Notes: a model not told the origin generated them from the sequence alone. DNA of 64,000 bases from Mycobacterium sp. 1164966.3 (GCF_001665395.1 NZ_LZSG01000001.1:124001-188000), one strand, 5' to 3'. Counted from the stretch's first letter, positions 15,678 through 24,094 are shown. Numbers and translations are program-made.

Positions 15678-15693
15678 TGGATCAGTTGATCCA
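15678..15693. repeat. Palindrome TGGATCAGTTGATCCA, copy 2
   Basis: Differs from the 15573 copy at one central base. It lies in the AT-richer part of the gap. No intact regulator gene is adjacent. Confidence 0.5.
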
Positions 15694-15949
15694 ATCATGG
15701 CCCAACGAGAAGACTCGTTCTCATGAGTCCCATCCGTCATCGAATAAGCGACAAGCGTTGCGCGGCAAGAGAATTGTCACTACGAGACAGAAAGACATAC
15801 ATGCCTCTTGGTGATGGAAGTGACCCGTGTGGCCAATGCGGTTCTAGGCCAATCCACCGCTATACCAAACCAGTCCGATATGGACGAAAAACGTTGGCGA
15901 TCCAAAATGCGCGCATAGCAATCACGTTGGCGCACCCGTCATGCCGCGC

Positions 15950-16780
15950 CTAGACCACTCCGCGCAGCCCGTCGGCGCCGAATGCGGGTTCCAGCATCGC
16001 GGAAAAGTCCGGGCCGCGGCGCAGGATGTGGCCACCGTCGACGTTGATGCATTGCCCGGTGATCCAGCTCGCCGCGTCACTCAGCAGAAACAGGGCCAGG
16101 TTGGCAACGTCCTCCACCTCACCCGGCCGCGGCAGCGGCGTGCAGCTGGCGTAGTCGGAGCTCAGCTCCGGCGACTCGGTAATGGGCGCAACGAGTTCGG
16201 TGCGGATTAAACCCGGACGGATGCTGTTGACCCGCACCCACGACGCGCCGAGCTCGTCGGCGGCCAATTGCATCATGTGGTCGACGGCCGACTTGGTGAC
16301 ACCGTAGGCCCCGAACCAGCGGTGGGTGTTGCTGGCCGCGATCGACGAGATGCCGACGAACGAACCGCCGCCGCCGCGTACCAGTTCACGCGCGGCATGC
16401 TTGAGCACATACATGGTGCCGTTGACGTTCAGGTCGACCGTACGTCGCCATGCCTGCGAATCGATCTGGGTGATCGGCCCGATGGTCTCCGACCCGCCCG
16501 CGCAGTGCACCACGCCGTGCAGCCGCCCGTGCCAGGCGGTCGCGGCGTCGACGGCTCGAGCGGCCTCTTCCTCTTTGGTGATGTCGGCGGGCTCGTACCG
16601 AATGGCGCCGCCGGCCTCGAGGGCCTCGATGTCTTTGACGGCGGCCGCGAGTCGGTCCGGGTTGCGGCCGACGATCATGACCGACGCGCCTGCGGTGACG
16701 AGTGCGCTGGCTACCCCTTTGCCGATTCCGCTGCCACCGCCGGTGACCAGGTACGTACGGTCGTCAAATGAAAGCTGCAT
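15950..16780 (-). CDS. Short-chain dehydrogenase/reductase
   Basis: 276 residues from ATG 16780, chosen because GAGAGGGA precedes it by a good distance; the frame extends to 16813 through repeat DNA. TGGGSGIGKG at about 14-23, the central HCAGG, catalytic YGVTKSA and CINVDGGHILRRG near the C-terminus. It resembles 2,4-dienoyl-CoA-reductase-like or FabG-like SDRs of mycobacterial lipid pathways. It lies downstream of an enoyl-CoA hydratase on the same strand with a repeat hairpin between, so cotranscription is uncertain. Confidence 0.85.
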   Translation of the reverse strand: MQLSFDDRTYLVTGGGSGIGKGVASALVTAGASVMIVGRNPDRLAAAVKDIEALEAGGAIRYEPADITKEEEAARAVDAATAWHGRLHGVVHCAGGSETIGPITQIDSQAWRRTVDLNVNGTMYVLKHAARELVRGGGGSFVGISSIAASNTHRWFGAYGVTKSAVDHMMQLAADELGASWVRVNSIRPGLIRTELVAPITESPELSSDYASCTPLPRPGEVEDVANLALFLLSDAASWITGQCINVDGGHILRRGPDFSAMLEPAFGADGLRGVV

Positions 16781-16800
16781 TAGAGTCCCTCTCTTCCTGG

Positions 16801-16858
16801 CGAGCAGACCCAAAATCGCCTAATTCGGGCATGAATTGGGCGATTTTGCGTCTGCTCG
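16801..16858. repeat. Dispersed hairpin repeat, second copy
   Basis: 25-base arms (16801-16825 and 16834-16858) pair with two mismatches around an 8-base loop. CGAGCAGACnCAnAATCGCC is shared with 9060-9080. It lies between the hydratase stop and the SDR start and could act as a terminator, although its recurrence suggests a repeat family. Confidence 0.7.
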
Positions 16859-16864
16859 GCACAA

Positions 16865-17812
16865 CTAAGGCGTGTCGCGGCGAGCGACCTTGGTCGGCTT
16901 GGCTGTACGCCAGTCCTCGACGTCCGGAGGCAGGCCAACCGGAAACCTGTTCTCGTTATGAGCGGCCCAGTGGGCATGACCCAGCTCGTGAACGTGAAAG
17001 GCGTGCCGTAACGCCTCGGTGAACCCCATCGCGTCGGAAGCGGCATTGACCGAAGCCTTGACCAATAGCGCTGCCATCGTGGGCCGTTCGGCGATGCGCC
17101 GGGCGAACCCCAGAGTCTTCTCCTCCAGCTCGTCGACCGGGAAGACCTTGGACACCATGCCAAGTCGATAAGCCTCGTCCGCGTCCAGCGAATCACCGGT
17201 CAGCAGCAGCTCTTTGGCTTTACGGGGACCGAATTCCCAAGGGTGGGCATAGTATTCGACGCCCGGCATGCCCAGCCGCACCGTGACTACATCGCTGAAC
17301 TTGGCATTGTCGGCCGCGACGATCAGGTCGCATGCCCAGATCAGCATCAGGCCCGCCGAAATCGCGTTGCCCTGTACCTGCGCGATGGTGATCTTGCGCA
17401 GATCGCGCCAGCGGCAGGTGTTTTCGAAAAAGAAATGCCATTCCTGGTGATAGAGCTTCTCGATGATCGGATCCAGGGTGGCCCCGTGCGACCGGAACGT
17501 CGGATGCTGATTGGGCCCGGGTTTGCGCTCCAGCAACGCCGCTTCCGAGCCGAGGTCGTGGCCGGCGGAGAAGTTCCTCCCGCGCGCCGCGAGAATCACC
17601 ACCCGCACTGTGTCGTCGGCCTCGGCGCGACCGAACGCCTCGTCGAGCTGAACCAGCAGGGTGCGATTCTGCGCGTTGTGCTCGTCGGGCCGGTTGAGCC
17701 AGATCCGGGCGATGCGGCCGTCGTCGAGAGTTTCGTAGACCACCGGCCCATCAGCGTTGTCGCCGGCTGCGTTGGACGCAGCCTCGGTGCCGGCCTTGTC
17801 GGAGAGTGTCAT
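16865..17812 (-). CDS. Enoyl-CoA hydratase/isomerase family protein
   Basis: 315 residues, longer than the usual 260 because of an N-terminal acidic tail of about 25 residues and an insert after the first oxyanion motif. Crotonase features: ILAARGRNFSAGHDLGSEA (first oxyanion hole) and IAQVQGNAISAGLMLIWACDLIVAAD (second). The region from about 90 to 130 (HPTFRSHGATLDPIIEKLYHQEW) is an insertion. It probably hydrates or isomerises an acyl-CoA. It begins two bases after the stop of the FetB-like gene on the same strand, with a palindrome across the junction. Confidence 0.85.
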   Translation of the reverse strand: MTLSDKAGTEAASNAAGDNADGPVVYETLDDGRIARIWLNRPDEHNAQNRTLLVQLDEAFGRAEADDTVRVVILAARGRNFSAGHDLGSEAALLERKPGPNQHPTFRSHGATLDPIIEKLYHQEWHFFFENTCRWRDLRKITIAQVQGNAISAGLMLIWACDLIVAADNAKFSDVVTVRLGMPGVEYYAHPWEFGPRKAKELLLTGDSLDADEAYRLGMVSKVFPVDELEEKTLGFARRIAERPTMAALLVKASVNAASDAMGFTEALRHAFHVHELGHAHWAAHNENRFPVGLPPDVEDWRTAKPTKVARRDTP

Positions 17813-17814
17813 GT

Positions 17815-17838
17815 TTACACATTACGGCCGGTGTGTAA
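17815..17838. promoter_or_regulatory. Inverted repeat directly before the enoyl-CoA hydratase start
   Basis: TTACACA (17815-17821) and TGTGTAA (17832-17838) are perfect arms ten bases apart, ending two bases before the ATG. The site also encodes the last codons of the upstream gene. The spacing fits a TetR-type operator on a leaderless transcript; no regulator is adjacent. Confidence 0.4.
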
Positions 17839-18636
17839 GCGATTCCCCGCCGGGTTGGCGCCTGATCGGTGACCGAGCGGCAGCAACCGATGGTCGCGGG
17901 TGAAGGCCAGACGCACGAGCCCGAGGCCTACCACGACTGTGGTGGTCGCAACCGAGCCCAGGATGAGGAACATCACCACGGCCTGTACCAGGACGGCCTG
18001 CACCGGCGGCACGCCGGCGAGGATGAGTCCGGTCATGGCGCCCGGCAGGAACACCACGCCGGTGGCCTTGGTCGTTTCGATCTGCGGGGAGATGGCCGAC
18101 CGCAACGCGATCCGCAAGTAGGGGGCGGCGGCCTGGCGAGACGGGTGGCCGAGGGCCAGCCGGGCTTCGACCTCCTCGCGTTTGTCTCGTAGCTCGTCGA
18201 TCAGCCGCCGGGCCACCAGCACCATGGCGGTCATCGAGTTGCCGATCATCATCCCGGCGATCGGCACCAGCGTCCGGGCCTGCAACGGAAACACCCGGAG
18301 CCCGAAGAGCGCACCCAGCGTGATTGCCGACGCGGCGGTGAACGCGACAATGGTCAGCGGCGCCAGCCGAGGCACCTCCGGTGCCCGTCTGCGCGCGACG
18401 TCCCCGGCGTAGGCGATCATGCCCGCCGTCCACAGCCACGACCACCACAGCGACCGGCCGGGAGCGAACAGCAACGTCAGCGCCCCTCCCACCAGCAGCA
18501 GCTGGACCAGAGCACGCGCCGCCGCCCACAACACCTGCCGCTCCAGACCTAACCGCTGCCACACCGATATCGCCGCTGCGAAAACCACGAGTACCAGCGA
18601 TGTCGCCAGACCTATCCAGCTGACCGTTCCGTTCAT
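17815..18636 (-). CDS. FetB-like (UPF0014) ABC transporter permease
   Basis: 273 residues from ATG 18636, which overlaps the ATPase stop by four bases; the longer frame to 18726 only reads ATPase DNA. Six or seven hydrophobic segments are visible, with the family signature PIAGMMIGNSMTAMVLVARRL in the centre and IETTKATGVVFLPGAMTGLILAG further on. E. coli FetB with FetA exports iron and protects against peroxide; this pair has the same architecture. Adjacent multicopper oxidase and PadR genes support a metal role. Substrate specificity is not visible. Confidence 0.85.
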   Translation of the reverse strand: MNGTVSWIGLATSLVLVVFAAAISVWQRLGLERQVLWAAARALVQLLLVGGALTLLFAPGRSLWWSWLWTAGMIAYAGDVARRRAPEVPRLAPLTIVAFTAASAITLGALFGLRVFPLQARTLVPIAGMMIGNSMTAMVLVARRLIDELRDKREEVEARLALGHPSRQAAAPYLRIALRSAISPQIETTKATGVVFLPGAMTGLILAGVPPVQAVLVQAVVMFLILGSVATTTVVVGLGLVRLAFTRDHRLLPLGHRSGANPAGNRLHTGRNV

Positions 18637-19307
18637 GACGTCACCTGCCCGGTGCACCGGCCCCGCTCGATATGCAGCAGCCGGTCCGCGGCCCGCTCGG
18701 CCTGCGCCCTGTCGTGGGTGACCCACAGCGCGGGAATTCCGTCGTCGGCCAGCTCGCGTACGGCGCGCTCGATCACCCTGGCGGCTTCGGCGTCCACGGC
18801 GGAGGTGGGCTCATCCAAGAGCAGCACTTGCGGCTGCGCCATCAGCGTGCGGGCCAGGCAGACGCGCTGCGCCTCCCCGCCCGACAGCGCGGTCGCATCG
18901 CGGTCCAGCCATGACTGAGTCCCTGATCCAGTCCCCGAGTCAGTCAGAGCCACCCGCTCCAGCGTTTCCCGCATCTGCGCGTCGGACGCCTCCGGCTCGG
19001 CGACCCGCAGATTGTCGGCCACGGTGCCGGGAAACGGCGTCGGATGCTGGAAACACATGCCCACCCGACGACGCAGCCGCAACGGGTCGATATCGGCGAT
19101 GTCCCTGCCGCAGAACGACACCCGCCCACTGGTCGGCACTTCCAGTCGATTACACAGTCGCAGCAGGGTCGACTTTCCCGATCCCGATGGTCCGAAGACG
19201 GCGGTCACGCCCCGCCCCGGAATGGCGGCGGTGAACCCGTCCAACGCCCGCACCCTGTCGCGCTCGACGACCACATCGACGAAGTCGAACACCGGCACTT
19301 CGTCCAT
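18633..19307 (-). CDS. FetA-like ABC transporter ATP-binding protein
   Basis: 224 residues. Walker A GPSGSGKST at about 39-47, the LSGGEAQR signature at about 140, Walker B VLLLDEPTSAVD following, and the H-loop WVTHD. I chose the ATG at 19307 because GGAGG lies seven bases before it; an upstream ATG (19325) is in frame. It overlaps the permease by four bases, so the two are translated together. With the UPF0014 permease it forms a small exporter. Divergent from the multicopper oxidase across a 150-base gap with a palindrome. Confidence 0.87.
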   Translation of the reverse strand: MDEVPVFDFVDVVVERDRVRALDGFTAAIPGRGVTAVFGPSGSGKSTLLRLCNRLEVPTSGRVSFCGRDIADIDPLRLRRRVGMCFQHPTPFPGTVADNLRVAEPEASDAQMRETLERVALTDSGTGSGTQSWLDRDATALSGGEAQRVCLARTLMAQPQVLLLDEPTSAVDAEAARVIERAVRELADDGIPALWVTHDRAQAERAADRLLHIERGRCTGQVTS

Positions 19308-19386
19308 TGCGACGCCTCCATCCACCGGATCGGCCGCCGACCTCGGAGCCTGCGGTAGGCTCTGCGGCGAACTATCGGAACACGAT

Positions 19387-19399
19387 ATCGGAGTCCGAT
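19387..19399. promoter_or_regulatory. Palindrome between divergent exporter and multicopper oxidase genes
   Basis: ATCGGA-G-TCCGAT is perfect; a further ATCGGA half-site sits 13 bases to the left (19374-19379). It lies about 60 bases before the oxidase start. The nearby PadR gene at 20925 is a candidate to bind it. The role is inferred. Confidence 0.4.
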
Positions 19400-19460
19400 T
19401 TTATGGCTTTGGGTTCGGCCCGTATGTCATGCCGGCGTTTACGGGATGCGTGGCTCGCCC

Positions 19461-20915
19461 ATGCCCGTTGACCGGCGTGACTTCCTTAAGTGGGGTGGCT
19501 TGGCGGCCCTCGCCGCCGGTGGTGTCCCCGCCAGCTGCTCGCACGGTCCGCAGCAGCACAAGGCCGACTACACGTTGCGCATCGCTCAAACCGAGTTCGA
19601 GGTCGCGAGGGGCAAACTCGTCAAAACCACCACCTACAACGGCCAATTCCCCGGCCCGCTGCTCCGCCTCACCGAAGGCAAGCAGATATCAGTGGATGTC
19701 CACAATGACACCGACACGCCCCAGCAGCTGCACTGGCACGGCCAGCGGCTCCCGGCCGACGTCGACGGCTCCACCGAAGAAGGCACCCCGCCGATCCAGC
19801 CGCACGGCATGCGCCGGATCACGTTCGTGCCGGGCCCGTCGGGCTTCCGCTTCTACCACACCCACCTCACCCCGGGGCCCGATCTGACCGGCGGCCAATA
19901 CGGCGGCCTGGTAGGCCCGGTCTACATCGAACCCAAACGCGAGCCCGGCGCCTACGACCGCGAGGTATTCCTGACGCTCAAAGAATTCGGCGCCAAGCTG
20001 AGCCAGGAAGCCGACATGCCCACCGACTTCCTGGCCGGCGACCCGGTCGCGGACCTGCGCGAGCAGGGCGAGCGGGCGATGAACGCCTCGCTGGCCGCGG
20101 GCAGCCCGCACGGGTACGAGGTCGGCTACGACATCTTCACCATCAACGGCCACAGCCTCGGCCACGGCGAGCCAATCCGGGTGAAGACGGGCGAGCGGGT
20201 CCTGCTGCACGTGCTCAACGGCAGCGCCACCGAGAGTCGCAGCCTCGCCCTGCCCGGCCACTCCTTCACCGTCGTTGCGCTGGACGGCAACCCGGTGCCC
20301 AAGCCGGCCGCGGTGCCGGTGTTGTGGCTGGGAACCGCCGAACGCGTCTCCGCCATCGTGGAAATGAGCAGCCCCGGCGTCTGGATCCTCGGCGACGTCT
20401 CTGACGAGGACCGCCAGGCCGGCATGGGCATCGTCGTCGAATACGCGGGCCGCACGGGCGAACCACAGTGGGCGCCCCCACCGCCGTTCCAATGGGATTA
20501 CCGCTTGTTCACCAACGGCGGCGCGGCGCCAGCGCCCGATCACGTCATCGACATGCTCATCGAGGAGCGAAACGCCGCCAGCAACGGGTTCAACATCTGG
20601 ACCATCAACGGCACCTCGTTCTCCATGGACACCAACCAGCCCGTCCTCGACATCGTCCGCGGGCAGCGCTACCGGCTGCGGTTCCGCAACGCCAGCGACG
20701 ACATCCATCCGATGCATCTGCACCGGCACATCTTCGAGATCACTCACGTCGCGGGTACCCCGACCGCCGGTATCCGCAAGGACGTCGCCATGCTGGGCAG
20801 CTATCAAATCCTGGAAGTCGACTTCCTGGCCGACCAGCCCGGCCTGTCGCTGTTGCACTGCCACCAGCAACTCCACATGGACTTCGGCTTCATGATGTTG
20901 CTGCGCTGTTCGTGA
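19461..20915 (+). CDS. Tat-exported multicopper oxidase
   Basis: 484 residues from ATG 19461 (an ATG at 19446 is also in frame). A twin-arginine signal DRRDFLKWGG precedes a hydrophobic Ala/Gly stretch and PASC, where the Cys could also be lipidated. All four copper motifs of a three-domain laccase-like enzyme are present: LHWHG, FYHTHL, HPMHLHRH and HCHQQLHMDFGFMM, with a methionine available as axial type 1 ligand. Such enzymes oxidise Cu(I), Fe(II) or phenols outside the membrane using oxygen. It is divergent from the FetAB-like exporter and followed by a PadR gene, suggesting metal detoxification. It resembles CueO/MmcO-type proteins only in general plan. Confidence 0.9.
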   Translation: MPVDRRDFLKWGGLAALAAGGVPASCSHGPQQHKADYTLRIAQTEFEVARGKLVKTTTYNGQFPGPLLRLTEGKQISVDVHNDTDTPQQLHWHGQRLPADVDGSTEEGTPPIQPHGMRRITFVPGPSGFRFYHTHLTPGPDLTGGQYGGLVGPVYIEPKREPGAYDREVFLTLKEFGAKLSQEADMPTDFLAGDPVADLREQGERAMNASLAAGSPHGYEVGYDIFTINGHSLGHGEPIRVKTGERVLLHVLNGSATESRSLALPGHSFTVVALDGNPVPKPAAVPVLWLGTAERVSAIVEMSSPGVWILGDVSDEDRQAGMGIVVEYAGRTGEPQWAPPPPFQWDYRLFTNGGAAPAPDHVIDMLIEERNAASNGFNIWTINGTSFSMDTNQPVLDIVRGQRYRLRFRNASDDIHPMHLHRHIFEITHVAGTPTAGIRKDVAMLGSYQILEVDFLADQPGLSLLHCHQQLHMDFGFMMLLRCS

Positions 20916-20924
20916 GGGGTGCCG

Positions 20925-21236
20925 ATGCGCGAATTGCGGTCATTTCAACGGGCGGCGGTACGGCTGCACATCCTGCACCACGCCGCCGAGGACGAGGTTC
21001 ACGGCGCGTGGCTGACCGACGAGCTGAGCCGCCACGGATACCGGGTCAGCCCCGGAACGCTCTATCCGACCCTGCACCGGCTCGAGGCTGACGGGCTGTT
21101 GGTGTCCCGCCGGCAAGTGGTCGACGGCCGCATGCGCCGCGTCTACCGGGCCACCCCGGCCGGGCGTGCGGCACTGACCGAGGATCGCCGCACGCTTCGC
21201 GAGCTGGCCCAAGAAGTACTGGGTAACGAGGCCTAA
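20925..21236 (+). CDS. PadR family transcriptional regulator
   Basis: 103 residues from ATG 20925 with AGGGG five bases upstream. The winged-helix core is visible: LHILHHAAEDEVHGAWLTDELSRHGYRVSPGTLYPTLHRLEADGLL, then the wing RRVYRATPAGRAAL. It matches Rv3488 in size and position; I recall that protein being described as a PadR-like metal-responsive regulator. Starting ten bases after the multicopper oxidase stop, it is probably cotranscribed with it and may control the metal module by binding near 19387. Confidence 0.88.
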   Translation: MRELRSFQRAAVRLHILHHAAEDEVHGAWLTDELSRHGYRVSPGTLYPTLHRLEADGLLVSRRQVVDGRMRRVYRATPAGRAALTEDRRTLRELAQEVLGNEA

Positions 21237-21284
21237 CTGCGCGGACGCCTGCACCGCCGAAATGGTGTCCCTTAAGGTTGTGTC

Positions 21285-21449
21285 ATGCCTACCAAATCTG
21301 ATCCTGGCGATATCGGCGATGTCGAGCCACTGGCCGACAGCACCGCGAGCCAGGCCAGGCGTGTCGTCGCCGCGTACGCGAACGATGCCGACGAGTGCCG
21401 AATCTTCTTGTCCATGCTCGGTATTGGGCCGGCGAAAATAGAGACTTAA
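21285..21449 (+). CDS. Conserved-type small protein, 54 residues (Rv3489-like)
   Basis: Reads MPTKSDPGDIGDVEPLADST at the N-terminus, then SQARRVVAAYANDADECRIF, ending GIGPAKIET. It is acidic and soluble, with no signal peptide. Length and position between the PadR gene and otsA agree with M. tuberculosis Rv3489. Its stop codon directly abuts the GTG start of otsA, so the two are almost certainly translated from one message. Function unknown; the tight coupling suggests a role linked to trehalose synthesis or merely shared transcription. Confidence 0.8.
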   Translation: MPTKSDPGDIGDVEPLADSTASQARRVVAAYANDADECRIFLSMLGIGPAKIET

Positions 21450-22928
21450 GTGGCTCCCGGCGGTGGCGAGGACTCGAAGAACCCGAGCGCGGGGCGCTTC
21501 GGGGACTCCGACTTCGTGGTGGTCGCCAACCGCCTGCCGGTCGATCTGGAGCGGCTTCCCGACGGCAGCACAACCTGGAAACGCAGCCCCGGTGGGTTGG
21601 TCACGGCCCTGGAGCCGCTGCTGCGGCGTCGGCGCGGGGCGTGGGTCGGCTGGCCGGGTGTGGTCGGCGACGAGCTCGACGGCGACGAAGAATCCATCGA
21701 TCAGGACGAGTTGCGGCTGCAGCCGGTACGGCTGAGCGCCAAGGACGTCGCCGACTACTACGAAGGGTTCTCGAACGCCACCCTGTGGCCGCTCTACCAC
21801 GACGTCATCGTCGAGCCGATTTACCACCGCGAGTGGTGGGAACGCTACCTCGACGTCAACCGCCGGTTCGCCGATGCCGCGTCGCGGGCGGCGGCTCGCG
21901 GCGGCACGGTATGGGTGCAGGACTACCAACTGCAGCTGGTGCCCAAGATGCTGCGCGAGCTGCGCCCCGACCTGACCATCGGCTTCTTTTTACACATCCC
22001 GTTTCCGCCCATCGAACTGTTCATGCAGCTGCCGTGGCGCACCGAGATCATTGAAGGCCTGCTCGGAGCCGATCTGGTGGGATTTCATCTCGCCGGTGGG
22101 GCACAGAACTTCCTGTTCCTGGCGCGCCGGCTGGTGGGCGCGAACACCTCCCGCGGGTCGGTCGGGGTGCGGTCGCGATTCGGCGAGGTAGAGGTCGACT
22201 CGCGCAAGGTACAGGTGGGCGCCTTCCCCATCTCCATCGACTCCAGGGCGCTCGACGAGGCGGCACGCGATCGCAACGTCAGGCGCAGGGCGCGCGAAAT
22301 CCGCGCCGAGCTGGGCAACCCGCGCAAGATCCTGCTCGGCGTCGACCGGCTCGACTACACCAAGGGCATCAATGTTCGGCTGAAGGCATTTTCCGAACTG
22401 CTCGCGGAGGGTCGCGCGAAACGCGACGACACCGTATTTATCCAGCTCGCGACACCCAGCCGCGAACGGGTGGAGAGCTACCAGATTCTGCGCAACGACA
22501 TTGAACGCCAGGTGGGCCACATCAATGGCGAATACGGCGAGGTCGGCCACCCGGTGGTGCACTACCTGCACCGTCCCGTTCCCCGCGACGAACTCATCGC
22601 ATTCTTCGTGGCCAGCGATGTCATGCTGGTGACCCCGCTGCGGGACGGGATGAACCTGGTGGCCAAGGAGTACGTCGCCTGTCGCAGCGATCTCGGCGGC
22701 GCGCTGGTGCTGAGTGAATTCACCGGTGCCGCAGCCGAACTCCGGCAGGCCTATCTGGTCAACCCGCACGACCTGGAACGCGTCAAGGATGCCATCGAGG
22801 CTGCGCTCAACCAGCCGGTCGAGGAGGGCCGACGCCGGATGCGGTCAATGCGACGCCAGGTGCTCGCCCATGACGTGGACCGGTGGGCGAGGTCCTTCCT
22901 CGACGCCCTGGCCGAGGCGCACCCTTAG
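21450..22928 (+). CDS. otsA: Trehalose-6-phosphate synthase
   Basis: 492 residues, GTG start touching the preceding stop. GT-B glycosyltransferase family 20: [13 protein letters not shown] at about 25-37, the N-terminal loop GGLVTALEP, the acceptor-site region [28 protein letters not shown] (UDP-glucose pocket) and the C-terminal [12 protein letters not shown]. It makes trehalose 6-phosphate from UDP- or ADP-glucose and glucose 6-phosphate in the cytoplasm. It corresponds to Rv3490. The N-terminal 20 residues are a variable, low-complexity extension. Trehalose feeds the mycolyl glycolipids of the envelope. Confidence 0.96.
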   Translation: MAPGGGEDSKNPSAGRFGDSDFVVVANRLPVDLERLPDGSTTWKRSPGGLVTALEPLLRRRRGAWVGWPGVVGDELDGDEESIDQDELRLQPVRLSAKDVADYYEGFSNATLWPLYHDVIVEPIYHREWWERYLDVNRRFADAASRAAARGGTVWVQDYQLQLVPKMLRELRPDLTIGFFLHIPFPPIELFMQLPWRTEIIEGLLGADLVGFHLAGGAQNFLFLARRLVGANTSRGSVGVRSRFGEVEVDSRKVQVGAFPISIDSRALDEAARDRNVRRRAREIRAELGNPRKILLGVDRLDYTKGINVRLKAFSELLAEGRAKRDDTVFIQLATPSRERVESYQILRNDIERQVGHINGEYGEVGHPVVHYLHRPVPRDELIAFFVASDVMLVTPLRDGMNLVAKEYVACRSDLGGALVLSEFTGAAAELRQAYLVNPHDLERVKDAIEAALNQPVEEGRRRMRSMRRQVLAHDVDRWARSFLDALAEAHP

Positions 22929-23010
22929 TGCGGCGAAACCCGTGGTATAGCGGTCGGATCGCTGTGATACTCGAAGGCAGCGTTCAAGTGCCAACGAAGG
23001 AGAAGACGCC

Positions 23011-23592
23011 GTGAACATCCGTCGCGCGCTGGCCGCTGGATCCGCCGTCGCCTCAGCGGTGGCAATCGGAATCGCGGTGGACTCGGACGTTCCGGCCAGT
23101 GCGGTCGTCGCACCACCGGCGGACGGCACATATGCCTTCAATCAGGCCGGCGTGTCCGGGGTTACGTGGACGGTCACGGCGCTCTGCGACCAGGTAAACG
23201 GAAGCCGCTATTACAAGGACTACGACAACCCGATCATCATGGCCGATTTCTGCGCCTTGAATGTCGTGAGTTCTACGAACGAACGGATCACCCGTGCGGA
23301 CAAGCTGCAGAACTACAGCGGCAGGGCCCGGCTGGTGAGCGGACTGTGGACCTTCAAAGTCGACGTGGCCGACGGTGTTTCGTGCCCGGGCGGCGGTACC
23401 GGTCCCTCCACCGAGACTTTCGCCTTCGACAACGAGACGCTCGCCGGTACGCATACCAGCTTGCACGGCGCTGTGTGCGGCCTGCAGTCGGAGATGACCA
23501 AGCAACCGTTTTCGCTCGCTCTCACCGGCCCCCCGCCCAGCCCGATCGAGCGTTACCCCTTGCGCTGCAACGACATAGCGATGTGCTTCTGA
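23011..23592 (+). CDS. Secreted protein of unknown function (Rv3491-like)
   Basis: 193 residues, GTG start with AAGGAGAAG upstream. A Sec-type signal peptide runs over about residues 1-30 (RRALAAGSAVASAVAIGIAV, then VPASA as a probable cleavage area). The mature part has six cysteines, including a cluster near the C-terminus (RCNDIAMCF), suggesting disulphides in the cell envelope. No catalytic motif is recognised. It ends 10 bases from the convergent mam4B stop. Length and position match Rv3491. Confidence 0.82.
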   Translation: MNIRRALAAGSAVASAVAIGIAVDSDVPASAVVAPPADGTYAFNQAGVSGVTWTVTALCDQVNGSRYYKDYDNPIIMADFCALNVVSSTNERITRADKLQNYSGRARLVSGLWTFKVDVADGVSCPGGGTGPSTETFAFDNETLAGTHTSLHGAVCGLQSEMTKQPFSLALTGPPPSPIERYPLRCNDIAMCF

Positions 23593-23602
23593 GACACCGC
23601 GC

Positions 23603-24094
23603 TCAGATCGGCGTAATAAAAGCGATCAGCCATTTCTCGCCGAGCTTCTTGTACTCCACCCGCAACCGGCTGCCGTCGAAGACGGGCTGCCGCGACTTGT
23701 CGGTGACCGTCCGGTTCATATAGACCATCACGGTCGCCGATTCCCGTTTCGCCGACATCACCCCCACGCCAACGACATTGGCCTGGACGACGACTTCCCG
23801 CTTCTTTGCCTCCGGGATGATCTGCGCGTTGACACTCTTCTTGAATTCTTGGCGATAGTCCGGTGTCAGCAAGGAATAGGCGTCGGTGAGGCTGCGCTCG
23901 ATGGTCTGGTATTCGTAGGCGAACACCAGCGGTATGTCCTTGGCGGCCTGGCGCGGCAACACCGTTCGCGCTGTCTGCTCGCCGCGAATCTCCACCCGGT
24001 TCCAGTAGTACCAGCCGCTCGCCGCCGACAACCCGACGAAGGCTGCAACCAGCACCGAGCCGGCGGCGGTCACCAGCCATCGCGGCATCCGCAT
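23603..24094 (-). CDS. mam4B: Mce-associated membrane protein Mam4B
   Basis: 163 residues. A membrane segment at about 8-27 is followed by an extracytoplasmic NTF2-like domain of the Mce-associated type, with the repeated pattern of TLLTPDYRQEFKKSVNAQIIPEAKKREVVVQANVVGVGVM and YMNRTVTDKS. It overlaps the mam4A stop by one base and is the last gene of the mce4 operon (Rv3492c). Mam proteins are thought to stabilise the Mce complex in the cell envelope; the exact contact is not known. Confidence 0.9.
   Translation of the reverse strand: MRMPRWLVTAAGSVLVAAFVGLSAASGWYYWNRVEIRGEQTARTVLPRQAAKDIPLVFAYEYQTIERSLTDAYSLLTPDYRQEFKKSVNAQIIPEAKKREVVVQANVVGVGVMSAKRESATVMVYMNRTVTDKSRQPVFDGSRLRVEYKKLGEKWLIAFITPI

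Larger units (their letters stand above)
15288..15949. other. Decayed, AT-richer intergenic gap
   Basis: No supported gene in 662 bases. On the minus strand, an ATG at 15616 with a GGAGA site opens a 30-codon frame (to 15524), and a neighbouring frame continues in coding-like codons to about 15272. This is what a frameshifted old gene would look like; I do not recognise it. From about 15660 to 15940 the DNA is visibly poorer in GC than its surroundings. Two copies of a TGGATC/GATCCA palindrome are present. Confidence 0.45.

Noticed and set aside
15723..15953. 76-codon plus-strand frame with CGQC
   Set aside because: It lies in an AT-richer decayed gap, has no good start signal, and codon use differs from the genome.
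19689..20876. 395-codon minus-strand frame
   Set aside because: Shadow of the multicopper oxidase; copper motifs are on the plus strand.
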